Of a stretch of 22,998 nt of DNA, positions 14,083 to 22,212 are shown piece by piece (position 1 is the first letter of the stretch; every line of letters starts with the position of its first letter). The DNA is from Ideonella sp. (GTDB taxonomy: Bacteria; Pseudomonadota; Gammaproteobacteria; Burkholderiales; Burkholderiaceae_C), in assembly GCA_016721465.1 (NCBI GenBank), contig JADKIA010000035.1, positions 1 to 22,998 on the forward strand. Reading direction: 5' to 3'. A program made the position numbers and the translations under genes. Under the pieces are notes generated by a model. The model saw only the letters and a list, made by a program, of their open reading frames with translations, ran no database searches and was not told the DNA's origin.

Positions 14083-15762
14083 TCAGGGCTTGAACACGTC
14101 GCCCAGCACCACGCCTTCGCGGCGCGGGTCGGCGCCGCCCTCGTAGTAGCGGTAGCCTGCCGGCGCCGTGCGCACCACGATCGTGGACAGCCCGCTGGAC
14201 TGCTGGGCGGTGTTCACCGTGTGGCCCAGCGCCTTCAGCCCGGTGATCAGCGTGTCGTTGGCGCCGCTGTTCGTGATGTCCACGTTCGGGTGCTCGCTGC
14301 CGACGTTGGTGCTGGGGCTGTTGGCCGCACCGAAATCGACCATCGACGTGGCCTGTTGCGCGTCCATGCCCCAGTCGAGCACCCCGACCAGCGTCTTGCC
14401 CACGTACTGGATGATGGTCGAGCCGCCGGGCGAGCCGGTGCTCATCAGGAAGTCACCGCGCTGGCCGCCGCTCTGCGTGAACACCAGCGTGGGTGACATC
14501 GAACTGCGCGGGCGTTTGCCGGCGGCCACGCTCAGGTAGGTGGCGTCCAGCATCTTGGCCGGGCTGCCGCCAGGCAATGGAACGAAATCCGTGTCGGCCA
14601 CGTACTTGTCGCGGTCGGCATAGGCCAAACGTTGGGCCTCGCTGACCAGGTGCACGCCCATCACGGTGGGCTTGCCGCCATTGATGTCCATGGCGGTGGG
14701 CTTGTGCGGTGCAAGGTCGAAGTTGGACAGGATGCCCAGGGTCTGCGCCACCGCGATGCCGCCGGACGACGGCGGCCCCATGCCGCACACCTGATAGCCG
14801 CGGTAGTTGGCGCACACCGCGTCGCGCTTCTTGGCGCGGTAGGCCGCCAGGTCGGCCAGCGTGGTCAGGCCCGGCGTGATGCCGCCCGTCGTGTCGCCGA
14901 TCTTGTCGATGATGTCCTGCGCGATGGGGCCGGTGTAGAAGGCGTTGATGCCGCCATCGGCGATGGCCTTGAAGGTGGCGGCCAATGCGGGGCTCTTGAG
15001 CAAGGTGCCGGCGGCCTTGCCGGTGCCGTCGGCATTGAGGAAGTAGGCCTTGGCGTCGGGGTCGCGCGTGAGCGAGGTGGCCGACCCGGCGATGGACGCG
15101 GCCATGCGCGGGCTGATCTTGAAGCCGTCGGTGGCGATCTGGATGGCCGGGTCGAACAGCTCCTTCCAGCTCAGCTTGCCGGCGTCCTTGTGGGCCGTGT
15201 CCAGCATGTGCAGCACGCCAGGCGTGCCGATGGAGCGGCCGCTGGCGCGCGCATTGGGCAGGGGCGTGGTTTGTTGCGTGGCACTGATCCAGCGCAGGTA
15301 GTTCTCGGTGGCGGCGGCCGGCGCGGTTTCGCGGCCATCGTAGGACATCACCGTCTTGGCCTTGGCGTCGTAGTGCAGCATGAAGGCGCCGCCTCCGATG
15401 CCCGACGATTGCGGCTCCACCAGGTTCAGCACCATCTGCACGGCCACCGCCGCGTCCACGGCGCTGCCGCCTTTCTTCAGCACGTCGCAGCCGGCCTTGG
15501 TGGCCAGCGGGTTGTTGGCCACCACCATGAAGCTGCGCGATGGCACCGCAGCCTTGCTGGCAAAGCCGGTGGCGATCTCGGGCGCACCGTTCTCGCCCGG
15601 CGTGCCGGGGTTGTAGACCACGCCGCTCGGCGAGGTCTGCAGGCAGGCATTGGCCGTGACCTCGTCGTCGCCGCCACAGCCGGCCAGGCCGGCGGCCAGC
15701 AGTGCCGGCAGCAGGGCCGGCCAGCGTTGCATCCATGGTCTCGTCGGGGTCTTGGGGCTCAT
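14083..15762 (-). CDS. ggt: Gamma-glutamyltransferase-like lipoprotein lacking the catalytic segment
   Basis: 559 codons without interruption. ATG 15760-15762 is preceded by GAGGA; stop TGA 14083-14085. An N-terminal lipobox, LLAAGLAGC (Cys29), predicts a lipoprotein. The large-subunit half is normal: ANNPLATKAGCDVLKKGGSA, EPQSSGIGGGAFMLHY, YDGRETAP (substrate-binding Arg), GPPSSGG. The sequence then passes from KMLDATYLSV (about 403-412) directly into AAGKRPRSSMSPT (413-425) and GSPGGSTIIQ. In true enzymes roughly 100 residues lie between these blocks, including the Thr-Thr autoprocessing/nucleophile site (Thr391 in E. coli) and the small-subunit binding residues. That block is missing in frame, so neither maturation nor transfer is expected. 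It may be a real internal deletion, a pseudo-enzyme, or an assembly collapse. In the family the enzyme hydrolyses glutathione in the periplasm. Confidence 0.85.
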   Translation of the reverse strand: MSPKTPTRPWMQRWPALLPALLAAGLAGCGGDDEVTANACLQTSPSGVVYNPGTPGENGAPEIATGFASKAAVPSRSFMVVANNPLATKAGCDVLKKGGSAVDAAVAVQMVLNLVEPQSSGIGGGAFMLHYDAKAKTVMSYDGRETAPAAATENYLRWISATQQTTPLPNARASGRSIGTPGVLHMLDTAHKDAGKLSWKELFDPAIQIATDGFKISPRMAASIAGSATSLTRDPDAKAYFLNADGTGKAAGTLLKSPALAATFKAIADGGINAFYTGPIAQDIIDKIGDTTGGITPGLTTLADLAAYRAKKRDAVCANYRGYQVCGMGPPSSGGIAVAQTLGILSNFDLAPHKPTAMDINGGKPTVMGVHLVSEAQRLAYADRDKYVADTDFVPLPGGSPAKMLDATYLSVAAGKRPRSSMSPTLVFTQSGGQRGDFLMSTGSPGGSTIIQYVGKTLVGVLDWGMDAQQATSMVDFGAANSPSTNVGSEHPNVDITNSGANDTLITGLKALGHTVNTAQQSSGLSTIVVRTAPAGYRYYEGGADPRREGVVLGDVFKP

Positions 15763-15785
15763 GCGTGGTCCTCGCGTCGGCGGCG

Positions 15786-15804
15786 CCGCAGCGCAGCGCT
15801 GCGG
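15786..15804. repeat. Near-perfect palindrome upstream of ggt
   Basis: CCGCAGCGC (15786-15794) and GCGCTGCGG (15796-15804) are exact reverse complements around a single A. It lies 24-42 bases upstream of the ggt start, in the 205-bp gap after the propeller gene. It could be a regulator site or the terminator stem of the upstream transcript. No known regulator consensus is recognised. Confidence 0.35.
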
Positions 15805-15967
15805 CGGGTTGATGTGTTCCGCATTGGGCATCGCCACCGCTCGAGCGACAAGCCGGGCATACCCGGGCCGGGCCACGCCAGGCCGCCCGCCAGGTCGGCG
15901 CAGTGCACTCGCTCGCGCCGCCGATCGCACGACGAGGCCGCCATGCCGATCGCGGGTGGCGGCCAGG

Positions 15968-17200
15968 TCAGCCGGGCAGGCGCGCCGGCTTCACGCCGCG
16001 CCAATCGCGGAACACATCGATGTCCACGCCGTCGGGGTAGTTCAGCAGCCCGGGCTTGTGGCCCTTGACGCCCAGCTCGCCGTATTGCCAGATGATGGCC
16101 TTGGTCTGCCGGTCGACCACGATCACGCGGTCGTGCAGGTCGTCGACGATCAGGATGTCGCCGGTGTCGGGCAGCTCGCGCGCGATGGACGGATGGTCCA
16201 GCGCCTTGTCGCCGTCCTTGACGAAGTATTCCCAGGTGGGTTTGCCGGTGGCGGGGTCGAAGATCACCACGCGGCCGGGTTTGCTGAAGTCGGCCACGAT
16301 CACCTGCTTGCCGTCCACGGTGGGAAAGGCATCGGACGGATATCGGATGTTGGGGGCACGCACGCTCCACAGCACCTTGCCCTCGCGCGTGATGCGCGAG
16401 ATCCAGGCGTCGGTGATCTCGCTGACCAGGATGTCGCCGTTGGCCATCGGCGTGGCGCCGTTGGGCCAGGCCAGTTGCTGCGGTGGCTTGTGCTTGCACT
16501 GGCCGGGTTGGCCCCATTGCGTGACCACCGCGTTGGTCTTGGGGTCGATGATCAGCACACGGCAATTGCGGATGTCGGCGGTGAGGAACCTGCCGTCGTC
16601 GAGCAGGTGCGAGTCATCGGGGTAGTTGAGCAGGCCGTCGCTGCTGCCGCGGCGGTCGGGCACGCCGTAGGTCCAGGTCACCACCTTCTTCTCGTAGTCG
16701 ACGATGTGCAGGTCGAAGTTGTCCTCCTCGCTCACCGCCAGCTGCTTGCCGTCGGCCGAGAAGTTCACGTCCTCGTTGCCGCGGTAGTAGGCCAGGCTGG
16801 GTGAGGGGAACTCCCAGACGATGCGCTTGTCCGGCGCCACTTCGATCAGGCGGTTGTTGCGCCGGTCGGCGATGACGATCGGGTAGGGCAGCGGCTTGCC
16901 CCACGAGGCCACGGGCTTGGCGCGGTTGCCGGTGACCGGGGGGATGGGCAAGGGCGCGACGCCGCTGGAGACAATGCCGGCGCCGATCATCTCGGCCGTC
17001 ACCTGCACGGCCACGCCCGGCGCCTTGGGCGCCTTGCCGGCCTTGGTGCCTCTGGCGCCCTGGTCGGCAGTGCGCGCGACCGCGCTGGCCGGAGCGGCCG
17101 GGTCGGCGGCCCAGGTCAGGGCCGGCATGGCCAGGATGGCCGCGAGCGCAAGGCCCAGGGCCGGGCGGGGTGTGACGGTGGGGCAATGGGTGGACGACAT
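15968..17200 (-). CDS. Exported beta-propeller (NHL/arylsulfotransferase-like) protein
   Basis: Intact, 410 residues. ATG 17198-17200 is the first plausible start and gives a Sec signal peptide ending LTWAADPA (cleavage near residue 31). No good ribosome site is seen. An Ala/Pro/Lys-rich linker follows, then six or so blade repeats with a Asp-x-x-x-x-Arg/Val-Ile pattern: VIADRRNNRLIEVAPDKRIV, LTADIRNCRVLIIDPKT, LVSEITDAWISRITREGKVL, VIVADFSKPGRVVIFDPATG and ILIVDDLHDRVIVVDRQTKA, each followed by Trp-x-Tyr/Phe. Such propellers act as binding or sugar/peptide-processing scaffolds in the periplasm; no catalytic residue set can be assigned. It is downstream of the carbonic anhydrase by 107 bp and upstream of ggt by 205 bp, same strand. 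Stop TGA-type codon at 15968-15970. Confidence 0.8.
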   Translation of the reverse strand: MSSTHCPTVTPRPALGLALAAILAMPALTWAADPAAPASAVARTADQGARGTKAGKAPKAPGVAVQVTAEMIGAGIVSSGVAPLPIPPVTGNRAKPVASWGKPLPYPIVIADRRNNRLIEVAPDKRIVWEFPSPSLAYYRGNEDVNFSADGKQLAVSEEDNFDLHIVDYEKKVVTWTYGVPDRRGSSDGLLNYPDDSHLLDDGRFLTADIRNCRVLIIDPKTNAVVTQWGQPGQCKHKPPQQLAWPNGATPMANGDILVSEITDAWISRITREGKVLWSVRAPNIRYPSDAFPTVDGKQVIVADFSKPGRVVIFDPATGKPTWEYFVKDGDKALDHPSIARELPDTGDILIVDDLHDRVIVVDRQTKAIIWQYGELGVKGHKPGLLNYPDGVDIDVFRDWRGVKPARLPG

Positions 17201-17307
17201 GCGCAGGGTGCGAATCGGTGGATGAAGCCGGCACCATGCCCCATCGCCCCGGCGGCTGCGTTGATGGCCCGCAAGCGCCGCGGCATTGGCTGCGCCACGG
17301 CGCCGAA

Positions 17308-18075
17308 TCAGCCGCCTTCGCTCACCACCCGGCCATGCAAGGGCTGCACCGGCCGCGCATTGGGTGGAAACAAGGCCTTCAGCTGGGCCAGCTGCGCTGC
17401 AGACAGCGTGAGCGGCTGCTTCATCACCAGCCACACCACGCCCTCGGTGCAAGGCGGCGCAGTGAGCGAGCCGTCGTAGCGGTAGTGGGCGGTGGATCGG
17501 GGCAACAGGCGCGAGGGGTCGAACAAGCTGCCGGCCAGCGTCTGCTCGGGCAGGCCGCGGGTCGGCATCCTGGGCAGCAGCTCGGACAACGCGGTGTTGG
17601 GCTCACCCAGCCGGAACAGCAGCACCAGCGACACCAGTTGCCCCGACGCGCCCTTGTGCAGCAGGTGCACCGCCACGGGGAAGTCCTCGCCGTTCAGGCG
17701 GTCGCCACCGGGCGTGTGGAAGTGAAATTGCTGCAGCGTGAGTGCCTCGCGGCCGAGCAACAGCCGGCTGCCGTTGCGGTAGCGCACGCGCACCGTGTGG
17801 CCATCGTTGACGATGCGCAGGGCCTCGGGCCTGTAGTGGAAGCCGAGCATGGCGCCGCTCTGGCGTTGTGCGCTGGTGATGTCCACCGGCGACTGGCGCT
17901 GGCCGCTGCCGCACAGCGTCCATTCCGGGCGCATGCGGGCCCATTGCTCGGGGCCGTACTCGCCGCTGTACTGCCAGGCTGGGCCGGTGGCCGCTGTCGC
18001 GACGCCACACCCAGCCAGCAGGGCAGCGCCACACCAGACCAGGATCGGATGAGAGGAGATTCGCGGTGGAGCCAT
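17308..18075 (-). CDS. Alpha-class carbonic anhydrase lipoprotein
   Basis: Intact, 255 residues; interconverts CO2 and bicarbonate outside the cytoplasm. ATG 18073-18075. Lipobox LLAGC (Cys23) predicts lipid anchoring. The alpha-CA core is clear: GSGQRQSPVDI (about 56-66), LQQFHFHTPGG with zinc His118 and His120, VAVHLLHK with His137, and YDGSLTAPPCTEGVVW with the Thr199 equivalent (Thr205). The segment after the His pair reads PGGDR where the family normally has P-S-E-H, so the gatekeeper Glu (Glu106 in human CA II) is Gly124. Activity may therefore be altered, although all zinc ligands remain. The gene starts 29 bp after the Vgb-like gene ends, so they probably share a transcript. A related non-catalytic binding role cannot be excluded. 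Confidence 0.88.
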   Translation of the reverse strand: MAPPRISSHPILVWCGAALLAGCGVATAATGPAWQYSGEYGPEQWARMRPEWTLCGSGQRQSPVDITSAQRQSGAMLGFHYRPEALRIVNDGHTVRVRYRNGSRLLLGREALTLQQFHFHTPGGDRLNGEDFPVAVHLLHKGASGQLVSLVLLFRLGEPNTALSELLPRMPTRGLPEQTLAGSLFDPSRLLPRSTAHYRYDGSLTAPPCTEGVVWLVMKQPLTLSAAQLAQLKALFPPNARPVQPLHGRVVSEGG

Positions 18076-18104
18076 GCGTGCAGCCTAGCGCATGGCCGGC
18101 GCCA

Positions 18105-19096
18105 TCAGATGGTCCGGATCACGCTCAGGTGCTCATTGCCGCTCTCCGGGCAACCACCTCGCCGCGCCGGCCCAGGATCTGCCGCACGTTGGCGGCTTCG
18201 CGCACGAAGGGGATGCGGTCGAAGTGCTCGCGCGCCGGGTCGAAGCGGAACATGGCGTTGCCGCCCCAATCGCTCACCCAGACCATGTCGCGCTCGTCCA
18301 CATAGACGGCGTAGGCGCGCGGCTGGTCGCCGGGCAGCTTCCACACCTTCCAGCGGCCGCTGGCCGGGTCGTGCATCGACAGGTTGCCCGACATCCACTC
18401 GCTCACCCAGATGCGGCCACTGCTGTCGCTCCAGACCCGGCGCGCACCCTGCTTGGGCGTGGGCGGCTGCACCACGGTGGATTCGCCGGTCTTGCGGTCG
18501 ATGCGCGCGATGAACGAACCCGCCAACGAGCACCACCAGATGTCGCCCCTGGGCGTGGCGCAGATGCCGTAAGGGCCGCGCCCACCGGGCGCGTCCTTCA
18601 CCGTCACCGCACCGGTCTTCGAGGCCAACTTCCCGACCACACCGCTCTGGCCGGTGAACCACAGGTCACCGGCGCCGTCGAAGGCGCCGGTGTTCAGGTT
18701 GGCATAGGGCGTGCCGGGGGGCAGCGGGAAGGCGCGCAGGCTGCGGTCGGGCCAGCCCACGCGCACGATGGCCTGCAGGCCGCCATCCGTGATCCAGGCG
18801 GCGCCATCGGGGCCGGCGATCACGCCGTGCGGCGACGAGCGCTGGCCCAGCGCGATCAACTCGGCCTGGCCGCTGCGCGGGTCGAACCAGCCCAGGTGGC
18901 CGCTGCGTTGCGCGGTGAACCACACGCCGCCGTCGGGTGCCGGTGCGGCGTCGTGAATGCCGGTGCGCTGCGGCGTGCGCAGCGGCCAGGACTGCATGCC
19001 CACCGGCGCGGGCTGGGTGTGCGCCGTGGCCGCAAGGCTCAGCGCGGCGCTGCCCAGTCCCAACTGGAGGAGGTCGCGGCGGGTGAGGGTACTCAC
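18105..19096 (-). CDS. Vgb-like (streptogramin-lyase family) propeller, Tat-exported
   Basis: About 330 residues. GTG 19094-19096 is chosen because AAGGAG (19104-19109 on the - strand) sits seven bases upstream; the ATG at 19142-19144 would add 16 residues and has no such site. The N-terminus, STLTRRDLLQLGLGSAALSL, is a twin-arginine signal. Seven-blade repeats follow: APDGGVWFTAQRSGHLGWFD, GPDGAAWITDGGLQAIVRV, GDLWFTGQSGVVGKL, GDIWWCSLAGSFIARIDRKT, GRIWVSEWMSGNLSMHDPAS and DMVWVSDWGGNAMFRFDPAR. The family name comes from virginiamycin B lyase, but most relatives are not resistance enzymes, and I see no basis for calling resistance. One shift near 18165 hides the true end, PESGNEHLSVIRTI with TGA at 18105-18107. 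It lies 64 bp downstream of deoA. Confidence 0.8.
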
Positions 19097-19103
19097 GGGG
19101 GAT

Positions 19104-19109
19104 CTCCTT
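19104..19109 (-). promoter_or_regulatory. Ribosome binding site that fixes a GTG start
   Basis: AAGGAG on the - strand, seven bases from the GTG at 19096. It decides the start of the Vgb-like gene and places the twin-arginine motif at residues 5-6 or so, as expected for a Tat signal peptide. Confidence 0.7.
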
Positions 19110-19160
19110 CCATTGCGATCGTCGGCGGCGGTGCCGGTGCTCATGGGGTGGAGCGCGGGC

Positions 19161-20473
19161 TCAGGCCAGCATGATCCGGTCGATCAAGGCCAGGGACGGC
19201 GGCGCCGACGGGCCGATCGTGATGGCCGCCGCGGCGCTGCGCATGGCCGCCTCGGCCGCGTCAACGCCGGCGGCATGCACGCGCAACAGTGGTTCGCCTG
19301 CCCTCACCCATTGTCCGAGTGGACGGATGTGGCTGAAGCCCACTCGAGGGTCGACGGCGTCGGCGGCACGCTGCCAGCCACCGCCAGGGCCACCACCGCG
19401 AGGCCGAGCGCGCGGGTGTCGGTGGCGGCGATGAAGCCATCGCCGGGTGCCAGCAGGTCGCGTTGCACCGGTGCGATGGCCATGGCCGAGCCACCTGCCG
19501 CCAACATCGCGCGGGCCGCCCAGGCCGGCCACCATGCGCGCAAAGGCTTCGGCGGCGCGGCCGCTGCTCAGGGTCAGTTCGGCAGGCGGTTGCGGCGGCC
19601 AGGTCCTTGGCCAGTCCCCCAGCAGCAAGGCATGCGCCGCGAGCGCCAGGGTCAGCGCCAGCAGGTGGGGCTCACGCGATGCGCCAGTGAGGAAGTCGAT
19701 CGCCTCCTGCGTCTCCAGCGCATTGCCGGCGGTGGTGCCCAGCACCTGGTTCATGTCGGTGACCAACGCGGTGGCGGGCAGGCCCAGGCCGCTGGCCACA
19801 CGCACGAGGTTGCCGGCCAGCGTGCTGGCCTCGTCGCGGCTGGCCATGAACGCGCCATTGCCCCACTTCACGTCGAGCACCAGGCCTTGCAGGCCGGCGG
19901 CGAGTTTCTTGCTCAGGATGCTGGCGGTGATCAGCGGCACCGACTCCACTGTAGCGGTGACATCGCGCACCGCGTACAGCCGTCGGTCGGCCGGGGCCAG
20001 GTTGGTGCCGGCGCCGACGATGGCACAGCCGCAGTCGCGCAGCACGCCGAGCAGCTGCTCGCGCGGCGGGTCGATGCAGTAGCCGGGCAGGGCCTGCAGC
20101 TTGTCCAGCGTGCCGCCGGTGTGGCCCAGCCCGCGGCCCGAGATCATCGGTACCACGGCGCCGCAGGCGCGAGCATGGGTGCCAGCATCAGGCTCACCTT
20201 GTCGCCGACGCCGCCGGTGGAGTGCTTGTCCAGCACCGGGCCGCTGCGGCCCAGCGCTTGCCACTGCAGCACTTCGCCAGAATGCGTCATGGCGCGCGTC
20301 AGCGCCACGCCCTCCTCGGGTGACATGCCGCGCAACAGGATGGCCATGGCCAGCGCGGCCACCTGTCCCTCGCTCCAGCCGCCGTCGACCAGGCCTTGCA
20401 CGAAGGCGCCGATCTGGGCCTCGCTCAGCGCCAGGCCGTCGCGCTTGGTGCGGATGATCTCGGTGACGAGCAT
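19161..20473 (-). CDS. deoA: Thymidine phosphorylase
   Basis: Phosphorolyses thymidine and deoxyuridine to base plus deoxyribose-1-phosphate. About 438 residues, like E. coli DeoA (440). ATG 20471-20473, stop at 19161-19163. Seen: EIIRTKRDGLALSEAQIGAF (N-terminal helical domain), LLRGMSPEEGVALTRAMTHS, VLDKHSTGGVGDKVSLMLAP (phosphate-binding loop, about residues 83-102), GRGLGHTGGTLDKLQALPG, SILSKKLAAGLQGLVLDVKW, ALVTDMNQVLGTTAGNALE, and at the C-terminus RAGEPLLRVHA. Three or more single-base shifts (near 20160, 19520 and 19420-19390) displace parts into other frames, and I infer errors. It begins 12 bp after the 5'-nucleotidase stop, so the two are probably one operon for salvage of external nucleotides. 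It is a cytoplasmic enzyme, so a nucleoside importer must be encoded elsewhere. Confidence 0.88.
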
Positions 20474-20485
20474 GCAGCGCAGCGC

Positions 20486-22142
20486 CTAAGACATCACTTG
20501 TAGGTCACGGCGGAGCCGAGGCTCGTAGTCCGCCACCTTCAACGGGCTGCGGGCGGCGATGTAGCCGCGCAGCACGTCGGCATCGACGAAGCCTGAATCG
20601 ACGTAGCCAGGGTGTCTGGTGAGCACCGGGTAACCGTCGCCGCCGGTGGCGGTGAAATTGGTGATGGTCAGGCGGTAGCTGCGCTTGGGATCGATCGGCT
20701 GGCCGGCGATGCGCGTGTCCACCAACTGGCCGCCCTCGATGCGCATCTGCACACCGGCGGTCTGCGGGAAGGCGCCCGAGCCCGGGCTCATCTTCGCGGC
20801 CGCCTGCAGGTAGGCGAGCAGATCGTTGCCGGGCAGGGTGACCACGGCCACGGTGTTGCCGAAGGGCTGCACCTTGAGCACGTCGCGGTAGCTGATGTTG
20901 CCGGCGGGCAGCGAATCGCGCACACCGCCGGAATTGACCAGCGCCACGTCGGCGCCGGTCTTGTCGATCATCGCGCGGGCCACCATCACGCCCAGGTTGG
21001 TGGGCTGCTTGCGCACGCGCGCGCGGTCGCCATCGAGCGCGCCGTCGCTGCTGCCCACGGGCGCGCTCAGCCGCGCCTCGCCATTGGCCTGGAAGGGCTG
21101 CAGGAAGGCGCGCACAGCCGGGTCTTGCGGGATCAGCTCGGTGTAGGGCGCCTTCTTGCCGTCGGCCTGTTTCTTCATCAGGTTGACGGGGATGAGCTGG
21201 TACTTCACCAGCTCGATCTTGCGTTCGGCGCTAGAGCCAGCTATCACGAAATCAGCACGTCCAACAATATTTGCCCCACTCGTGCGCCTGCACGATCCAG
21301 GTGCCGTTTTGGCGGTCGGGCGCGCACGCCTGGCCGGGCACGTAGGCCTCGTTGCGCTGATTCTCGGCAGCCATGCACACGGGGTTCTGGCTGTGGCCGC
21401 CCACGATGAGGTCCAGGCCTCTCACCTGGCGCGCCATCTCCACGTCGCCAGGGGCGTTCACGCCGCGATTGCCATCGGGGTAATGGCCCATGTGCGTGGC
21501 GGCGATCACCATGTCGGCCTGGCCGCGCAGCTCGGGCAGCAACTTGGCGGCTTCGTCGGCAGGCTTTCGGAACTCGATGCCGGCGATGTTGGCCGGCAAC
21601 ACCATCTTCTGCGTGTCGTCGGTGGTCAGGCCCATCACTGCGATCTTGTAGCCGCCGCGCTCGAACACCGCGTAGGGCTGGAACATGCGCTGGCCGTCTT
21701 TGTAGATGTTGGCGGCCAGCAGCGGGTAGTTGACCCAGGTGCGCTGCTTGGCCAGCACGGCGGGCGGCTTGTCGAACTCGTGGTTGCCCACGGCGCTGGC
21801 GTCGTAGCCGAGCAGGTTCATGCCTTTGAAGTCGGGCTCGGCATCCTGCAGGTCGCTCTCCGGCACGCCGGTGTTGACGTCGCCGCCATCGAGCAACAGG
21901 GTCTGGCCGCCCGAGGCGGCCACCTCGGCGCGGATCCGGTCGATCAGCGTCTTGCGCGCGGCCATGCCGTACTCGCCGTCGGCATTGGTCCAGAAACGGC
22001 CGTGGTGGTCGTTGGTGTGCAGGATCGTGAGCTTGAGCGGCGCGCGCGGCGCCAGGCTGGCGCAACTGCCGAGCAGGGCGGCCAGGGCCAGGCTGGCCGG
22101 GCCGGCCCAACGGCGTGCGATGGCCACTGCAGCGGATCGCAC
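20486..22142 (-). CDS. ushA: 5'-nucleotidase / UDP-sugar hydrolase-like lipoprotein
   Basis: A metallophosphoesterase that removes phosphate from extracellular nucleotides; about 551 residues, as for UshA. ATG 22140-22142, stop TAG 20486-20488. Lipobox LLGSC (Cys27) suggests a lipoprotein rather than soluble UshA. The N-terminal metal site is complete: LHTNDHHGRFW (41-51), LLLDGGDVNTG, VGNHEFDKP, AATHMGHYPDG, and VGGHSQN. The C-terminal domain carries TNLGVMVARAMIDKTGADVA, NSGGVRDSLPAGNISYRD, and FTATGGDGYPVL. One extra T near 21265 moves the second domain to another frame, in a short patch of unusually low G+C. It directly precedes deoA (12 bp). Substrate range within the family is broad (nucleotides, UDP-glucose, CDP-alcohols), so the exact substrate is open. 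Confidence 0.85.
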
Positions 22143-22212
22143 GGGGCCCTGGTCGGCGCGCGCGGGGCAGGTCGAGGCGGAAGGTGTCGTGGCAGCGAAT
22201 TCCGGAAGTCGC

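Noticed and set aside
14500..14545. Explaining the ggt gap by a frameshift
   Set aside because: Both flanks are in the same frame and no other frame nearby encodes the missing Thr-Thr-His segment, so bases are absent rather than shifted.
14632..16068. 478-codon open frame on the + strand opposite ggt
   Set aside because: It is antisense to a well-conserved gene and composed of His/Arg/Gly/Val-rich shadow sequence without any motif.
18105..19096. Streptogramin (virginiamycin B) resistance lyase
   Set aside because: Only the propeller repeats match. Export by a Tat signal and the genomic context argue against a resistance enzyme, and catalytic residues could not be confirmed.
18957..20489. 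510-codon open frame on the + strand opposite deoA
   Set aside because: Antisense to thymidine phosphorylase, with no family resemblance; long open antisense frames are common at this G+C.
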